Assembly (NCBI RefSeq): GCF_014218355.1
Contig: NZ_AP023368.1
Coordinates: 2,484,001 to 2,548,000 of the forward strand
Reading direction: 5' to 3'
Origin: Anaerocolumna chitinilytica
GTDB taxonomy: Bacteria; Bacillota; Clostridia; Lachnospirales; Lachnospiraceae
DNA: 64,000 bases
Positions 52,084-60,504 of this stretch are shown here, piece after piece. The translations under genes and the position numbers were made by a program. Under the pieces are notes generated by a model. It was not told where the DNA came from. It did not search any database and saw only the letters and a program-made list of their open reading frames with translations. Positions within the stretch are counted from its first letter, which is position 1; each line of letters starts with the position of its first letter.

Positions 52084-53928
52084 ATGAGCTTATTTCATCA
52101 AAAATATAAATTAATCATTGTTATGTTCTGGCAAACATTATATTGTTTTTCCAATGTAATGTTTGCCTTTATTTTAATGAGAATTACTGACGCTCTGACC
52201 CAGGGTAATATGGCAGCTTTTCGGTTAGGCTTGCTTTATGCGTTCATTGTGGTCTGCACTCAGGTTATTACTACGGTGATATCCATGACCTTAAAAGTGA
52301 AGTATGTAAGAAACTGTATGTATCATATTAAAGCCGAATCCTTTAAGGGACTCCTTCGTATGAATTATCACGATTTTAATAAAGAGAATCTCACCCACTA
52401 CCTGACTTATTTTACGAATGATTTAGGAATGTTAGAGAACAGTTATATTCAGGTAACCGTAGATATGCTGGGACAGATACTCTTGATACTTATTACATGT
52501 ATTGCTTATCTTACTATTAATCCCCTAGCCTTTGCTGTTGTTGCTATCAGTATTTTTTTGTCCATGGTAATACCTGTTTTCTTTACCGGTATTATGCAAA
52601 GGGCAAATGATGCTTTTGTAGCGGCAAATGAACTTCTTCTATCCAAAACCAAGGAATATCTCCAAGGGTTTGAAGTAATTAAAGGTTTTCAAATTCAAAA
52701 GGTTATTGAAAATAAATTTATGAAAACCATAAAGCAAAGAGAAGATAAATGTGCTGATTTTAGTAATAAAATGATTCTTGGGAACACTATTGTGGCATTT
52801 ATAAGTGTCATAATTATACTGTTGATTTTCTTAGCCGGTGGCGCTTCTGTCATAGCCGGAAAGATTACCATCGGTGCCCTGATTGCCCTGGTTCAGCTTT
52901 CCAACAATATGATTGCACCTATAACAGATGTACTTTATGGCATAAACGAAAGAAATTCTGTTAAGAATATCAAAGATAAATGTTTGGAATTAATGAATAC
53001 AGGTGAGCAGTCTGGTTTGGGAAAACAATTATCCTTAGATGAGCAGCTTAGTTTTCAAGAGTTGGTATGCTCAGAAGAACAGATATCAAAAGAATATGGA
53101 TCAAAAGAATATGGATCAAAAGAATATGGATCAGATGAACATGGATCAGGAGAACATAGTTTAGAAGAACTTAGTTCTTCTGAGATTAATATTTCACCTG
53201 TGATGACTGTAAAAGAAATTGACGAGAAAATTAATAGTATCAAGTTATCTAATATTAATTTTACTTATGACGGAAGTGAGGAACCAGCTTTATCGGATGT
53301 CACACTTTCTCTGGAGAAAGGTAAAAAGTATGCTCTTGTGGGGAAAAACGGATGCGGAAAAAGCACACTGGCACGAATAATTGCGGGAAGGCTTAAGGGA
53401 TTTTCGGGAGAACTAACATATAACAATATATCTGCAGAGAGAGCGGCAGATAAATGTATCGAAAATCTATCCTATATCGGTCAGGAGGTTTTCCTGTTTT
53501 TTGAGTCAGTTGCTGATAATCTATCTTTGTTTGGAAAATATAGTGCCAGATCCGTGGATGAGTTGGTAAATCGTATGAATATTGAAGACTTGCTTTTTAA
53601 AGATTCTGATCCGGATAGAGAGAGCTTGCCATTATCGGGAGGTGAAAAGCAAAAAATCGCCATAGCAAGAACCATTCTTGCGGATAAGGAAGTGATTATC
53701 TGTGATGAGATGGATTCCGCACTTGACAATATCAGTAAGAATAATCTTACAAAGATGATAATCTCACAAAAAGAAGCAACCTGTCTTGTCATTACGCATA
53801 ACGTCAATCAAAATCTTGACGAATTCGATGAAATAATTGTGATGGATAGAGGGAGAATTACAGAACAGGGAAGTTTTCTGGAACTCTACCAGAAGAAAGG
53901 GATTTTTTATGAACTTCTAGAAGAATAG
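52084..53928 (+). CDS. ABC exporter (permease-ATPase fusion) with expanded repeat linker
   Basis: A 614-residue protein starting at ATG 52084 behind GAGGGGAATGATACC. Residues 1-300 are a six-helix type IV exporter domain with no N-terminal C39 peptidase. Residues about 305-385 are an unusually long acidic linker with five SKEYG-like tandem units. The ATPase domain has Walker A GKNGCGKST (near 422), signature LSGGEKQKIAIART and Walker B VIICDEMDSALD. It is probably the exporter of the modified peptide, as a homodimer. It is the last gene of the peptide operon. Confidence 0.92.
   Translation: MSLFHQKYKLIIVMFWQTLYCFSNVMFAFILMRITDALTQGNMAAFRLGLLYAFIVVCTQVITTVISMTLKVKYVRNCMYHIKAESFKGLLRMNYHDFNKENLTHYLTYFTNDLGMLENSYIQVTVDMLGQILLILITCIAYLTINPLAFAVVAISIFLSMVIPVFFTGIMQRANDAFVAANELLLSKTKEYLQGFEVIKGFQIQKVIENKFMKTIKQREDKCADFSNKMILGNTIVAFISVIIILLIFLAGGASVIAGKITIGALIALVQLSNNMIAPITDVLYGINERNSVKNIKDKCLELMNTGEQSGLGKQLSLDEQLSFQELVCSEEQISKEYGSKEYGSKEYGSDEHGSGEHSLEELSSSEINISPVMTVKEIDEKINSIKLSNINFTYDGSEEPALSDVTLSLEKGKKYALVGKNGCGKSTLARIIAGRLKGFSGELTYNNISAERAADKCIENLSYIGQEVFLFFESVADNLSLFGKYSARSVDELVNRMNIEDLLFKDSDPDRESLPLSGGEKQKIAIARTILADKEVIICDEMDSALDNISKNNLTKMIISQKEATCLVITHNVNQNLDEFDEIIVMDRGRITEQGSFLELYQKKGIFYELLEE
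53086..53160 (+). repeat. Five-unit 15-base tandem repeat inside the exporter gene
   Basis: Units of TCAAAAGAATATGGA begin at 53086, 53101 and 53116 (identical), then two diverged units (TCAGATGAACATGGA and TCAGGAGAACATAGT). In frame they encode SKEYG, SKEYG, SKEYG, SDEHG and SGEHS, residues 335-359, in the linker between membrane and ATPase domains. Identical units suggest recent or unstable expansion. Confidence 0.95.
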
Positions 53929-53990
53929 CAGGACTGTATGCTAATTGAACTATGGAAGCTTTTATGATAAAATAGTTCAAGTATTCGTGA

Positions 53991-54154
53991 AAGAGGTTTG
54001 TAGAAAAAACAAAAGACTGTTTTTTCAACTTCAGATTCAGGAATATTCAAGCAAAGATTGAATATTCTCGTGGAGGTTAGGTTGAAAAAACAAATGACAG
54101 TTTTTTCAATTAGTTATTCAGGAGTATCAAATCGAAGATTTGTTACTTACGAAA
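53991..54154 (+). repeat. Tandem pair of about 80-base units, each with two hairpins
   Basis: Unit 1 (about 53991-54072) and unit 2 (about 54073-54154) share GAGGTT, then GAAAAAAC-(7-8 bases)-(C/G)TTTTTTC, then ATTCAGGA and a second arm pair. Hairpins in unit 1: GAAAAAAC/GTTTTTTC and GAATATTCAA/TTGAATATTC. The 16 bases CAAAGATTGAATATTC of unit 1 recur at 33709-33724 before the secreted-protein gene, also just upstream of a ribosome site. The repeat ends in the ribosome site of the rhomboid gene, so it may be a duplicated leader element. Confidence 0.65.
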
Positions 54155-54163
54155 GGGGTTAAT

Positions 54164-54730
54164 ATGAAAAGACTGCTTGGAAAATTTCAATATAATTCAC
54201 CGGTAACATTGACGTTTGCATTTATTTCTTTCGGAGCCTTAATACTTGGATATCTTACAAGAGGGCTGTCTACACATTTATTTTTTAGTGTTTATCGTTC
54301 ACCATTAACAGATCCATTGGCTTATTTCAGGGCTTTCGGACATGTACTGGGACATGCCAGCTGGAGCCATTACTCCGGTAATATGGTCCTTTTTCTGGTG
54401 CTAGGACCTATTTTGGAAGAGAAGTATAAGTCAAAGGATTTCTTTTTTATGATTGCTATAACCGCTCTTGTATCAGGGTTGTTTTATATGTTTTTTTATC
54501 CCGGAAATATATTGTTAGGAGCAAGCGGCATTGTATTTATGATGATTGTTTTATCCTCTGCTGCCGGTATGAGAGATGGAAAGATTCCACTTACCCTGTT
54601 ATTGGTTCTTGTAGTATACCTTGGAGGAGAAGTACTAAGTGTCGGAGCAAAGGATGGAGTAGCACACGCAGCTCACATCATAGGCGGAATCTGCGGGGCG
54701 GGTTTTGGACTGGTCAGAAAAAGAAACTAA
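54164..54730 (+). CDS. Rhomboid-family intramembrane serine protease
   Basis: A 188-residue six-helix protein; ATG 54164 follows CGAAAGGGGTTAAT. The motif HASWSHYSGNM matches the rhomboid H..W.H...N element, GASG contains the catalytic Ser (near 126) and HAAHIIGG near the C-terminus has the catalytic His (near 171). It cleaves membrane protein substrates within or next to the membrane; the substrate here is unknown. It is preceded by the hairpin repeat and lies just after the peptide operon but is not obviously part of it. Confidence 0.9.
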   Translation: MKRLLGKFQYNSPVTLTFAFISFGALILGYLTRGLSTHLFFSVYRSPLTDPLAYFRAFGHVLGHASWSHYSGNMVLFLVLGPILEEKYKSKDFFFMIAITALVSGLFYMFFYPGNILLGASGIVFMMIVLSSAAGMRDGKIPLTLLLVLVVYLGGEVLSVGAKDGVAHAAHIIGGICGAGFGLVRKRN

Positions 54731-54842
54731 AGATGTCTTAAGCAGAAACAATCCTTAAAAGCATATTTCCTGTCTCTATAAATGAATTGCTGATTGTGTG
54801 AGCGGAAATTTGAATAAAAAATAATAGAAAGAGGTGGCTCAT

Positions 54843-55244
54843 ATGTTAGGTCATTATTTGATGTTTAACAGAAATTGTGAAGAAGCGTTACATCTTTATG
54901 AGAAAGCATTTGATACAAAAGCAGGCGAAGTAATGAAATACAAAAACATGCCTCAAAATCCTGATTTCCCCATAGCTGAGAATGATAAGGAACTTGTTCT
55001 TCACGCAAAAATGGTTATTGATGGTACAGGAATTATGTGTGCGGACAGTTCACAGAAACCTACCTCCAGTAATAATATGTATATCACCCTGACTACAAGT
55101 AATGAGGAAATGGTAAGAAAAGCCTGGGACACTTTAAAAGAGGGTGGAAAGATATTTATGGAACTTAGTCCCACTTTCTTTGGAAAGCTTCATGGACAAG
55201 TTCAAGATAAGTTTGGTATCAATTGGATGTTTACGGTTGAGTAA
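54843..55244 (+). CDS. VOC-family (PhnB-like) protein
   Basis: A 133-residue protein; ATG 54843 follows GAGGTGGCTCAT. It has the PhnB/3-demethylubiquinone-like glyoxalase-fold pattern: a start HYLMFNRNCEEALHLYEKAF, a central HAKMVIDGTGIMCADS and an end PTFFGKLHGQVQDKFGINWM. Members act as small vicinal-oxygen-chelate enzymes or antibiotic-binding proteins; no substrate can be named. Cytoplasmic and monocistronic. Confidence 0.88.
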   Translation: MLGHYLMFNRNCEEALHLYEKAFDTKAGEVMKYKNMPQNPDFPIAENDKELVLHAKMVIDGTGIMCADSSQKPTSSNNMYITLTTSNEEMVRKAWDTLKEGGKIFMELSPTFFGKLHGQVQDKFGINWMFTVE

Positions 55245-55308
55245 ATAAATCAAGCTTAGTTCTAAGATAAAAGTAATAGTTCTGATTAATAGCAGTTTCA
55301 TAAATGAT

Positions 55309-55344
55309 GGGGGCTGTCGCACTAAATTTAACGGCGCCCTTTTT
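55309..55344 (+). terminator. Hairpin after the VOC gene
   Basis: GGGGGCTGTCGC and GGCGCCC arms with an inner TAAATTTA, ending in five T. It is a plausible terminator, although GGGGCTGTCGCA also resembles the end of some insertion sequences. The stretch 55345-55630 holds no gene I can support; it has an AAGTCCCAGTCCC run and short inverted arms only. Confidence 0.5.
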
Positions 55345-55634
55345 CACATGAGTGAATTTTATTATATTTAGGAATACAAATTGCAGAGAAGTTATTTTCT
55401 AACAGAGGCACGTTCAAACCTCTCTTTATAGATAATAATTTCCCTGCTTTTTTGTGCGAGGTGTGATAAATATTCTAATTTCCGAGGAAGTCCTTCACAT
55501 GTAACAAGCAAAATATATCCCAATTATTTTACAACTTGCTCATGCTGTCACTTCACGATTTTCAGGCACAAAAGTCCCAGTCCCTTACAAAATATTAAGT
55601 ATCTAAATTACAATGTACAATTACTCTAAATAGT

Positions 55635-55667
55635 AGTATTGTTGCAATACTAATTATAGAATATAAT
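55635..55667 (+). promoter_or_regulatory. GH43 promoter with overlapping palindromic operator
   Basis: TTGTTG (55639-55644), 17 bases, TATAAT (55662-55667). A perfect AGTATTG-TTG-CAATACT palindrome (55635-55651) covers the -35 box, a position suited to repression. The GH43 start is 70 bases downstream of the -10. Confidence 0.6.
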
Positions 55668-55736
55668 AAAGAAAGCGTGGACTACAATAGACATTAGTGA
55701 ACGGATTATGAACAGCGAAAAGAATGGAGAGACAAT

Positions 55737-57245
55737 ATGAAGTATAATAACCCCGTTATCAAAGGATTTAACCCGGATCCCAGTATATGCAGAGTAGGAC
55801 AAGACTATTATCTTGTAACTTCTACCTTTGAATTCTACCCTGGGGTTCCGGTTTATCACAGCAGGAATCTGGTGAATTGGGAGCTGGTGAACTACTGCCT
55901 TACTAGAAAAAATCAGGTGAATCTGGAGAATTGCAGAAATTCAGGTGGAATCTATGCACCGACAATTAGGTATTATGAAGATACCTTTTATATGACTACT
56001 ACCAATACAAGTGATCTCGGAAATTTTATAGTTTTCTCAAAGGATATTACCGGTGAATGGTCAGATGCCATAGCAATAGACCAGAGCGGAATAGACCCAT
56101 CAATTTTATTTGATGATGGAAAGGTATATTATTGCAGTGCATCCGCAGATGAGAAAGGAACTTCCTGTATTCTGCTTTGTGAAATTGATATTAAAACAGG
56201 AACTAAGCTGACTGATTCCAAAGTTATTTCCTATGGTTGCGGAGGAAGATACTGTGAAGCACCTCATATATATAAGATTGGCGAGTTTTACTACCTTTTG
56301 CTGGCTGAGGGCGGAACGGAATATGGACATATGACAACGATACAGCGGAGCAAGTCTCCATATGGCCCTTATGAACCCTGCCCTGATAATCCCATCCTTT
56401 CACATCGAGATGCTATGGGTACTTCTGTACAGGCTACAGGTCATTCTGATTTATTTGAAGATCACAATGGGAACTGGTGGCTGGTAAGCCTGGGAATCCG
56501 AACCTTACCTTGGGTCATGTTACATAATCTTGGAAGAGAGACTTTTTTAACACCGGTTACCTGGAGTGAAGAAGGCTGGCCGATTGTTGGGGCGAATGGA
56601 AGGACAGCCCTTGATATGGAAGGACAGCTGCCAGGAATGGTGGATTTAAAGTCAGAGGATTTTTTGGATGAATTTAAGTCAGACAAATTAGGGCTGGATT
56701 GGAATTATGTACGTAATCCTATCATGTCGAATTATGAACTGCATCCGGGAATTATGAGGTTAAAAGGTACAGAGGCAACCCTATCAGACTTTGCCCCTAC
56801 TTTTATTGGTATTCGCCAGAAGGAATTCAATATGAGTGCCAAAACCCTGCTATCTGTCGGAAATATTCAGATGGGGACTATTGCAGGAATAACAGCATTC
56901 TACAATAAGGAATATTATTATGGATTATGTCTCACCAGAGAAAAGGACGAGTATTATATAAAACTGATTAATACAGTCCATAACTATACCAGTGAGGCTG
57001 TATCCATAAGAATTGAGCCTTTAGATGAAATTGAATTAGAAATTGTAACAGGAGTCCAATACTATAAATTCTATTATATCGTCAATAAAGAGAGGTTCTA
57101 TGTAGGACAGGCAGCAACCGCTGGTTTAACCACAGAAGGAACTATGACTATGACTTTTACCGGAACATATCTTGGAATCTATGCAATAAATGGTAATGCA
57201 GAGTTTAGAAGATTTTCAGTTAATGAGATAAAAGGAGATGTTTAA
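55737..57245 (+). CDS. Glycoside hydrolase family 43 beta-xylosidase/arabinofuranosidase
   Basis: A 502-residue intracellular enzyme starting at ATG 55737 behind ATGGAGAGACAAT. The five-bladed propeller (about 1-300) shows all three catalytic positions: Asp in FNPDPSI (near 14), Asp in GIDPSIL (near 121) and Glu in CEAPHIY (near 174). A C-terminal beta-sandwich of about 190 residues follows, as in XynB-type GH43 enzymes (TFIGIRQKEFNMSAKT). No signal peptide, so it cleaves imported xylo- or arabino-oligosaccharides to sugars. Monocistronic, with its own operator and terminator. Confidence 0.92.
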   Translation: MKYNNPVIKGFNPDPSICRVGQDYYLVTSTFEFYPGVPVYHSRNLVNWELVNYCLTRKNQVNLENCRNSGGIYAPTIRYYEDTFYMTTTNTSDLGNFIVFSKDITGEWSDAIAIDQSGIDPSILFDDGKVYYCSASADEKGTSCILLCEIDIKTGTKLTDSKVISYGCGGRYCEAPHIYKIGEFYYLLLAEGGTEYGHMTTIQRSKSPYGPYEPCPDNPILSHRDAMGTSVQATGHSDLFEDHNGNWWLVSLGIRTLPWVMLHNLGRETFLTPVTWSEEGWPIVGANGRTALDMEGQLPGMVDLKSEDFLDEFKSDKLGLDWNYVRNPIMSNYELHPGIMRLKGTEATLSDFAPTFIGIRQKEFNMSAKTLLSVGNIQMGTIAGITAFYNKEYYYGLCLTREKDEYYIKLINTVHNYTSEAVSIRIEPLDEIELEIVTGVQYYKFYYIVNKERFYVGQAATAGLTTEGTMTMTFTGTYLGIYAINGNAEFRRFSVNEIKGDV

Positions 57246-57273
57246 AGAATATTTAAGAATAGGTATAAAAGAT

Positions 57274-57307
57274 ACTACCCTAGATATTATTTGGGGTAGT
57301 TTTTTTT
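57274..57307 (+). terminator. Intrinsic terminator of the GH43 gene
   Basis: ACTACCC (57274-57280) pairs with GGGTAGT (57294-57300) around TAGATATTATTTG, followed by seven or more T. Confidence 0.9.
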
Positions 57308-57437
57308 GTACCTTTTTAGAACAGATAATATGCGACATTAACTCTGAATATAATTGATTGAATTATATGAAAATCGTTTATTTAACAGGGAATATATGGT
57401 ATTATATGGATATTATAAGTCGAAAGAGGGAAGTTAT

Positions 57438-58670
57438 ATGGGATTATTTAATAAATTAAAAGAGCCGGTCTTTTTAAAGGAAAATAGCAACGCAGAGATA
57501 CAATTAACAGAATTACAAAAGTTAGAGCCCTTTTTAAATTCTGAAGGACAAACTAAAATCAGACAAGATATAAAGTTTCTTGAATATGGGATAGCAGGCG
57601 AAAAGAATATTATATTTGAACTTAAGAATAGCCATATCCCTATGTATATCCTACATGATATATATTTGGAACTAGGAGACTTAAGTGCACAAATTGACTT
57701 CCTTGTATTTACCAGAAAAATATGTTTTGTTATCGAATGTAAAAATCTTTATGGGGACATTGAAATCAATAATACAGGTGATTTCATACGTTCTGTTGAG
57801 GTAGGGGGTAAGCGTAAAAAAGAAGGAATTTATTCCCCGATAACACAAAATCAACGACATTTGGAGTTGATGAAGGAAATATGTTTAGATAGGAAAAATA
57901 ATAGATTTATAAAATACCTAGTTGAAAAAGGATTTTATGATTTTAATAAATCCATTGTTGTGTTGGCAAATCCTAAAACAGTTTTGAATGCTAAATATGC
58001 TAAAAAAGAGATCAAAGAAAAGGTAATCCGTGCAGATCAGTTGATAACTTATATAAAAGAGACTTGTAAACAGTCGAAAGCAGCGGAGGAGTCCGATGAA
58101 GGTCTACTTACCTGGGCAAATTCATATCTGAATTTGCATAAAGAAATTGTGAAAGATTATACCCATAAGTATGATTCCTACAGAGTTGATAAATACATTT
58201 CACAAATATTTGAAGAAGAGTCTGCTGTTAGTGATGTTTCTGAAATTATGAATTTAGAAAATAAAGCTAAACACAATAATTTGATAGAAGAGATAAAAGA
58301 TGAAACAATTGAAATAAATGAGATAATAACAAGTGGTATAGAGACTCAAAAAATCGATTTAAAAGATAGAGAAAAACAAGTAGTAAATATGCTTGGAACG
58401 AAAGCAACTGAAGGTGAAGCAGAAGAGTGTGTTTATACTGAAAATATAGAAGATTCAGTAATCTTTTTGGAGTTGAAAGCATACCGCTTGACAAAAAGCC
58501 GTGAGGAGAGAATAAAACCTTATTATATTTATAATGATAGTCAATTGAAAGATTTGATTATTAAGATGCCTAAAACAAAAGATGAACTTAATTCCATAGC
58601 AGGATTTGGAGAAGCGAAGGTAAAGAAGTACGGTAATGATATACTAAAGATTATAGAAAAGTATTTATAA
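57438..58670 (+). CDS. NERD-domain protein with C-terminal HRDC-like domain
   Basis: A 410-residue protein; ATG 57438 is placed by GAAAGAGGGAAGTTAT, and the longer frame from 57354 is not needed. The nuclease-related (NERD) domain (about 35-160) shows GIAGEKNIIFEL, an acidic DIYLELGDLSAQIDFLVF and the FVIECKN strand, keeping the D...ExK pattern of restriction-like nucleases. A charged middle region leads to a C-terminal HRDC-type helical domain (about 335-410) with FLELKAYRLTKSREE and LNSIAGFGEAKVKKYG. It probably acts on DNA; no partner gene nearby reveals its pathway. Confidence 0.85.
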   Translation: MGLFNKLKEPVFLKENSNAEIQLTELQKLEPFLNSEGQTKIRQDIKFLEYGIAGEKNIIFELKNSHIPMYILHDIYLELGDLSAQIDFLVFTRKICFVIECKNLYGDIEINNTGDFIRSVEVGGKRKKEGIYSPITQNQRHLELMKEICLDRKNNRFIKYLVEKGFYDFNKSIVVLANPKTVLNAKYAKKEIKEKVIRADQLITYIKETCKQSKAAEESDEGLLTWANSYLNLHKEIVKDYTHKYDSYRVDKYISQIFEEESAVSDVSEIMNLENKAKHNNLIEEIKDETIEINEIITSGIETQKIDLKDREKQVVNMLGTKATEGEAEECVYTENIEDSVIFLELKAYRLTKSREERIKPYYIYNDSQLKDLIIKMPKTKDELNSIAGFGEAKVKKYGNDILKIIEKYL

Positions 58671-58688
58671 CTGACTAAACACCTTTAA

Positions 58689-58741
58689 TTGACAGGGAGT
58701 ACTATCAGTATTATACTTATCAGTATGCAAATACTGATAAG
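58689..58741 (+). promoter_or_regulatory. Promoter and palindromic operator of the Rex-like gene
   Basis: TTGACA (58689-58694), 17 bases, TATACT (58712-58717). A perfect palindrome CTTATCAGTAT-GCAA-ATACTGATAAG (58716-58741) starts in the -10 box and covers the transcription start; CTATCAGTAT occurs once more in the spacer (58702-58711). This is a typical autorepression layout, but the sequence is not a standard Rex box (TTGTTAA....TTAACAA). Confidence 0.75.
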
Positions 58742-58752
58742 TGGGGTAGCTT

Positions 58753-59394
58753 ATGTATGAATGTAATCAACAAACGGTTACAATCCAGGCATTGCAGAGA
58801 ATGCCTTATTATGTTCAACAATTAAGAATAATGCAGGAAAATATGGTGCAGACCGTATCCGCACCAAGAATTGCGGAGCTGTTGAATTTAAATGAAGTTC
58901 AGGTACGCAAAGACTTTGCTGCTGTTTATACAACCAAGGGAAAACCTAAAACTGGTTTTTTAGTTGCAGAACTGCTTCATAATATGGAAGAACTTTTAGG
59001 ATATTACAATATAAATGAAGCGGTTATTATTGGGAGCGGCTATTTAGCGCAAGCTATTATATCCGACGAGAGGTTAAAAGGTCTTGGACTTAGGATTGTA
59101 GCCGCTTTTGATTTCAGTTTAGATGAAACAGAGAAAGAAATTCACGGAATTAAAGTATTATCACTTGATAAAATCAGCAATCTTTGCCGCCGGATGAATA
59201 TACATATCGGTATAATTGCGGACTCTGGTTTCCAGGCACAAGTGGTATGTGACCAATTGGTAGCAGGGGGTATAATTTCAATCTGGAATTTTACAGAAGC
59301 TCATTTATCTGTTCCGGAGTATGTCAAGGTTAAAGATGAGAATTTTACGGCATCCTATGCTGTATTAACCAATCATTTAAAGAAAAATTTGTGA
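58753..59394 (+). CDS. Divergent Rex-family redox-sensing repressor
   Basis: A 213-residue protein starting at ATG 58753. The winged-helix domain (1-75) has RIAELLNLNEVQVRKDFAAV; the Rossmann domain (from about 88) has the NADH-binding GSGYLAQAI (94-102), an acidic end in AAFDFS, then IHGIKVLSLDKI and a C-terminal helix. Length and layout are those of Rex, which releases DNA when NADH is high and controls fermentation genes. The canonical RRDFSYFG.LGKRG.GY region is changed to VRKDFAAVYTTKGKPKTGF, so DNA specificity probably differs, in keeping with its own unusual operator. A close functional Rex elsewhere in the genome is likely. Confidence 0.82.
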   Translation: MYECNQQTVTIQALQRMPYYVQQLRIMQENMVQTVSAPRIAELLNLNEVQVRKDFAAVYTTKGKPKTGFLVAELLHNMEELLGYYNINEAVIIGSGYLAQAIISDERLKGLGLRIVAAFDFSLDETEKEIHGIKVLSLDKISNLCRRMNIHIGIIADSGFQAQVVCDQLVAGGIISIWNFTEAHLSVPEYVKVKDENFTASYAVLTNHLKKNL

Positions 59395-59490
59395 TTAAGC
59401 CGTTCAGAGCAATCTTTGTAAGTAACAGAACCTTATATTTTACGATGATAAACAGGGCTTCTTCCGTTTTCGAGCCAGAAAGGTAAAAGT

Positions 59491-60429
59491 ATGAATACAC
59501 TACACTTGAAATATGCAATCGAAGTGGAGCGGACCAGCTCTATCTCACAGGCAGCGGAGAATTTGTTTATGGGACAGCCAAGCCTGAGCAAAGCGATAAG
59601 GGAATTGGAAGATTCTCTTGGGTTTACCGTATTTGAACGTACCTCTAAAGGGGTTATACCTACCAGAAAGGGAGTCAAATTCCTGACTTATGCCAGAAAT
59701 GTTCTTCACCAGATTGAAAAGATGGAAGCGTTATCGGATTCAGCCGACGCTGATATCCAGAACTTTAATATTTCCATTCCAAGAGGAAGCTATATTGCAG
59801 ATGCAGTTACCAGCCTAGTAGCGGAACTGGACCAGAATAAGGGGTTGAATGTGAATGTGCAGGAGACGAATTCTGTTCAGGTTGTTAATAATATCATTGA
59901 CGGACCGTTTAATTTAGGCGTTATCCGTTTTCAAGCGGAATATGAGAATTACTTTAAAGATTATCTGACGGAGAAGCAGTTAGGGTATGAAACTGTATGG
60001 GAATATGAATATCTGGCGCTGATGTCGGAAAGACATCCACTTGCTCAAGTGGAAAAGGTTGATTATCAGGAATTAAAACTTTATACGGAGATTTCTCATG
60101 GAGATACAGCAATTCCTTATATTATGCCAAATATTAATGGAGGAATCGAACTGCCGTCTAAAACTGCGAAATGTATCTATGTTTATGAACGATGCAGCCA
60201 GTATGATCTGCTTTCTGCCATTCCTACTACCTATATGTGGGTATCACCAATACCGGAAAAATGGTTAAAACGATATCAATTAGTTCAAAGAAAATGTAAA
60301 ACATCCGGTAATATATATAAGGATGTATTGATCTATCCGAAAGATTATAAATTTACAGAGCTTGACCATCGATTTGTAAATCGACTATTTGAAGCAAAAA
60401 ACGAAGTTACCTTTTGTAATTATAAATAA
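59491..60429 (+). CDS. LysR-family transcriptional regulator
   Basis: A 312-residue regulator starting at ATG 59491 behind GAAAGGTAAAAGT. The helix-turn-helix (about 1-60) has AIEVERTSSISQAAENLFMG, QPSLSKAIRELEDSLGF and ERTSKGV.PTRKG; a periplasmic-binding-protein-like effector domain covers about 90-300. It lies 500 bases upstream of the alcohol dehydrogenase gene, in the same direction, with inverted repeats between. LysR regulators usually act on a neighbouring promoter, so the dehydrogenase gene is a likely target (inference). Confidence 0.92.
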   Translation: MNTLHLKYAIEVERTSSISQAAENLFMGQPSLSKAIRELEDSLGFTVFERTSKGVIPTRKGVKFLTYARNVLHQIEKMEALSDSADADIQNFNISIPRGSYIADAVTSLVAELDQNKGLNVNVQETNSVQVVNNIIDGPFNLGVIRFQAEYENYFKDYLTEKQLGYETVWEYEYLALMSERHPLAQVEKVDYQELKLYTEISHGDTAIPYIMPNINGGIELPSKTAKCIYVYERCSQYDLLSAIPTTYMWVSPIPEKWLKRYQLVQRKCKTSGNIYKDVLIYPKDYKFTELDHRFVNRLFEAKNEVTFCNYK

Positions 60430-60436
60430 AATATAC

Positions 60437-60475
60437 AAAGAAGAGATTTCAGTAATCCTGGAATCTCTTCTTTTA
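60437..60475 (+). terminator. Intrinsic terminator of the LysR gene
   Basis: AAGAAGAGATTTCAG pairs with CTGGAATCTCTTCTT around TAATC, with one mismatch, followed by TTTA. Confidence 0.85.
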
Positions 60476-60504
60476 TTCGCGTAAAGTGTGCTATATCAGT
60501 ACTG

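Noticed and set aside
55309..55630. Insertion-sequence remnant
   Set aside because: GGGGCTGTCGCA resembles some IS ends, but no transposase piece or matching opposite end is visible.
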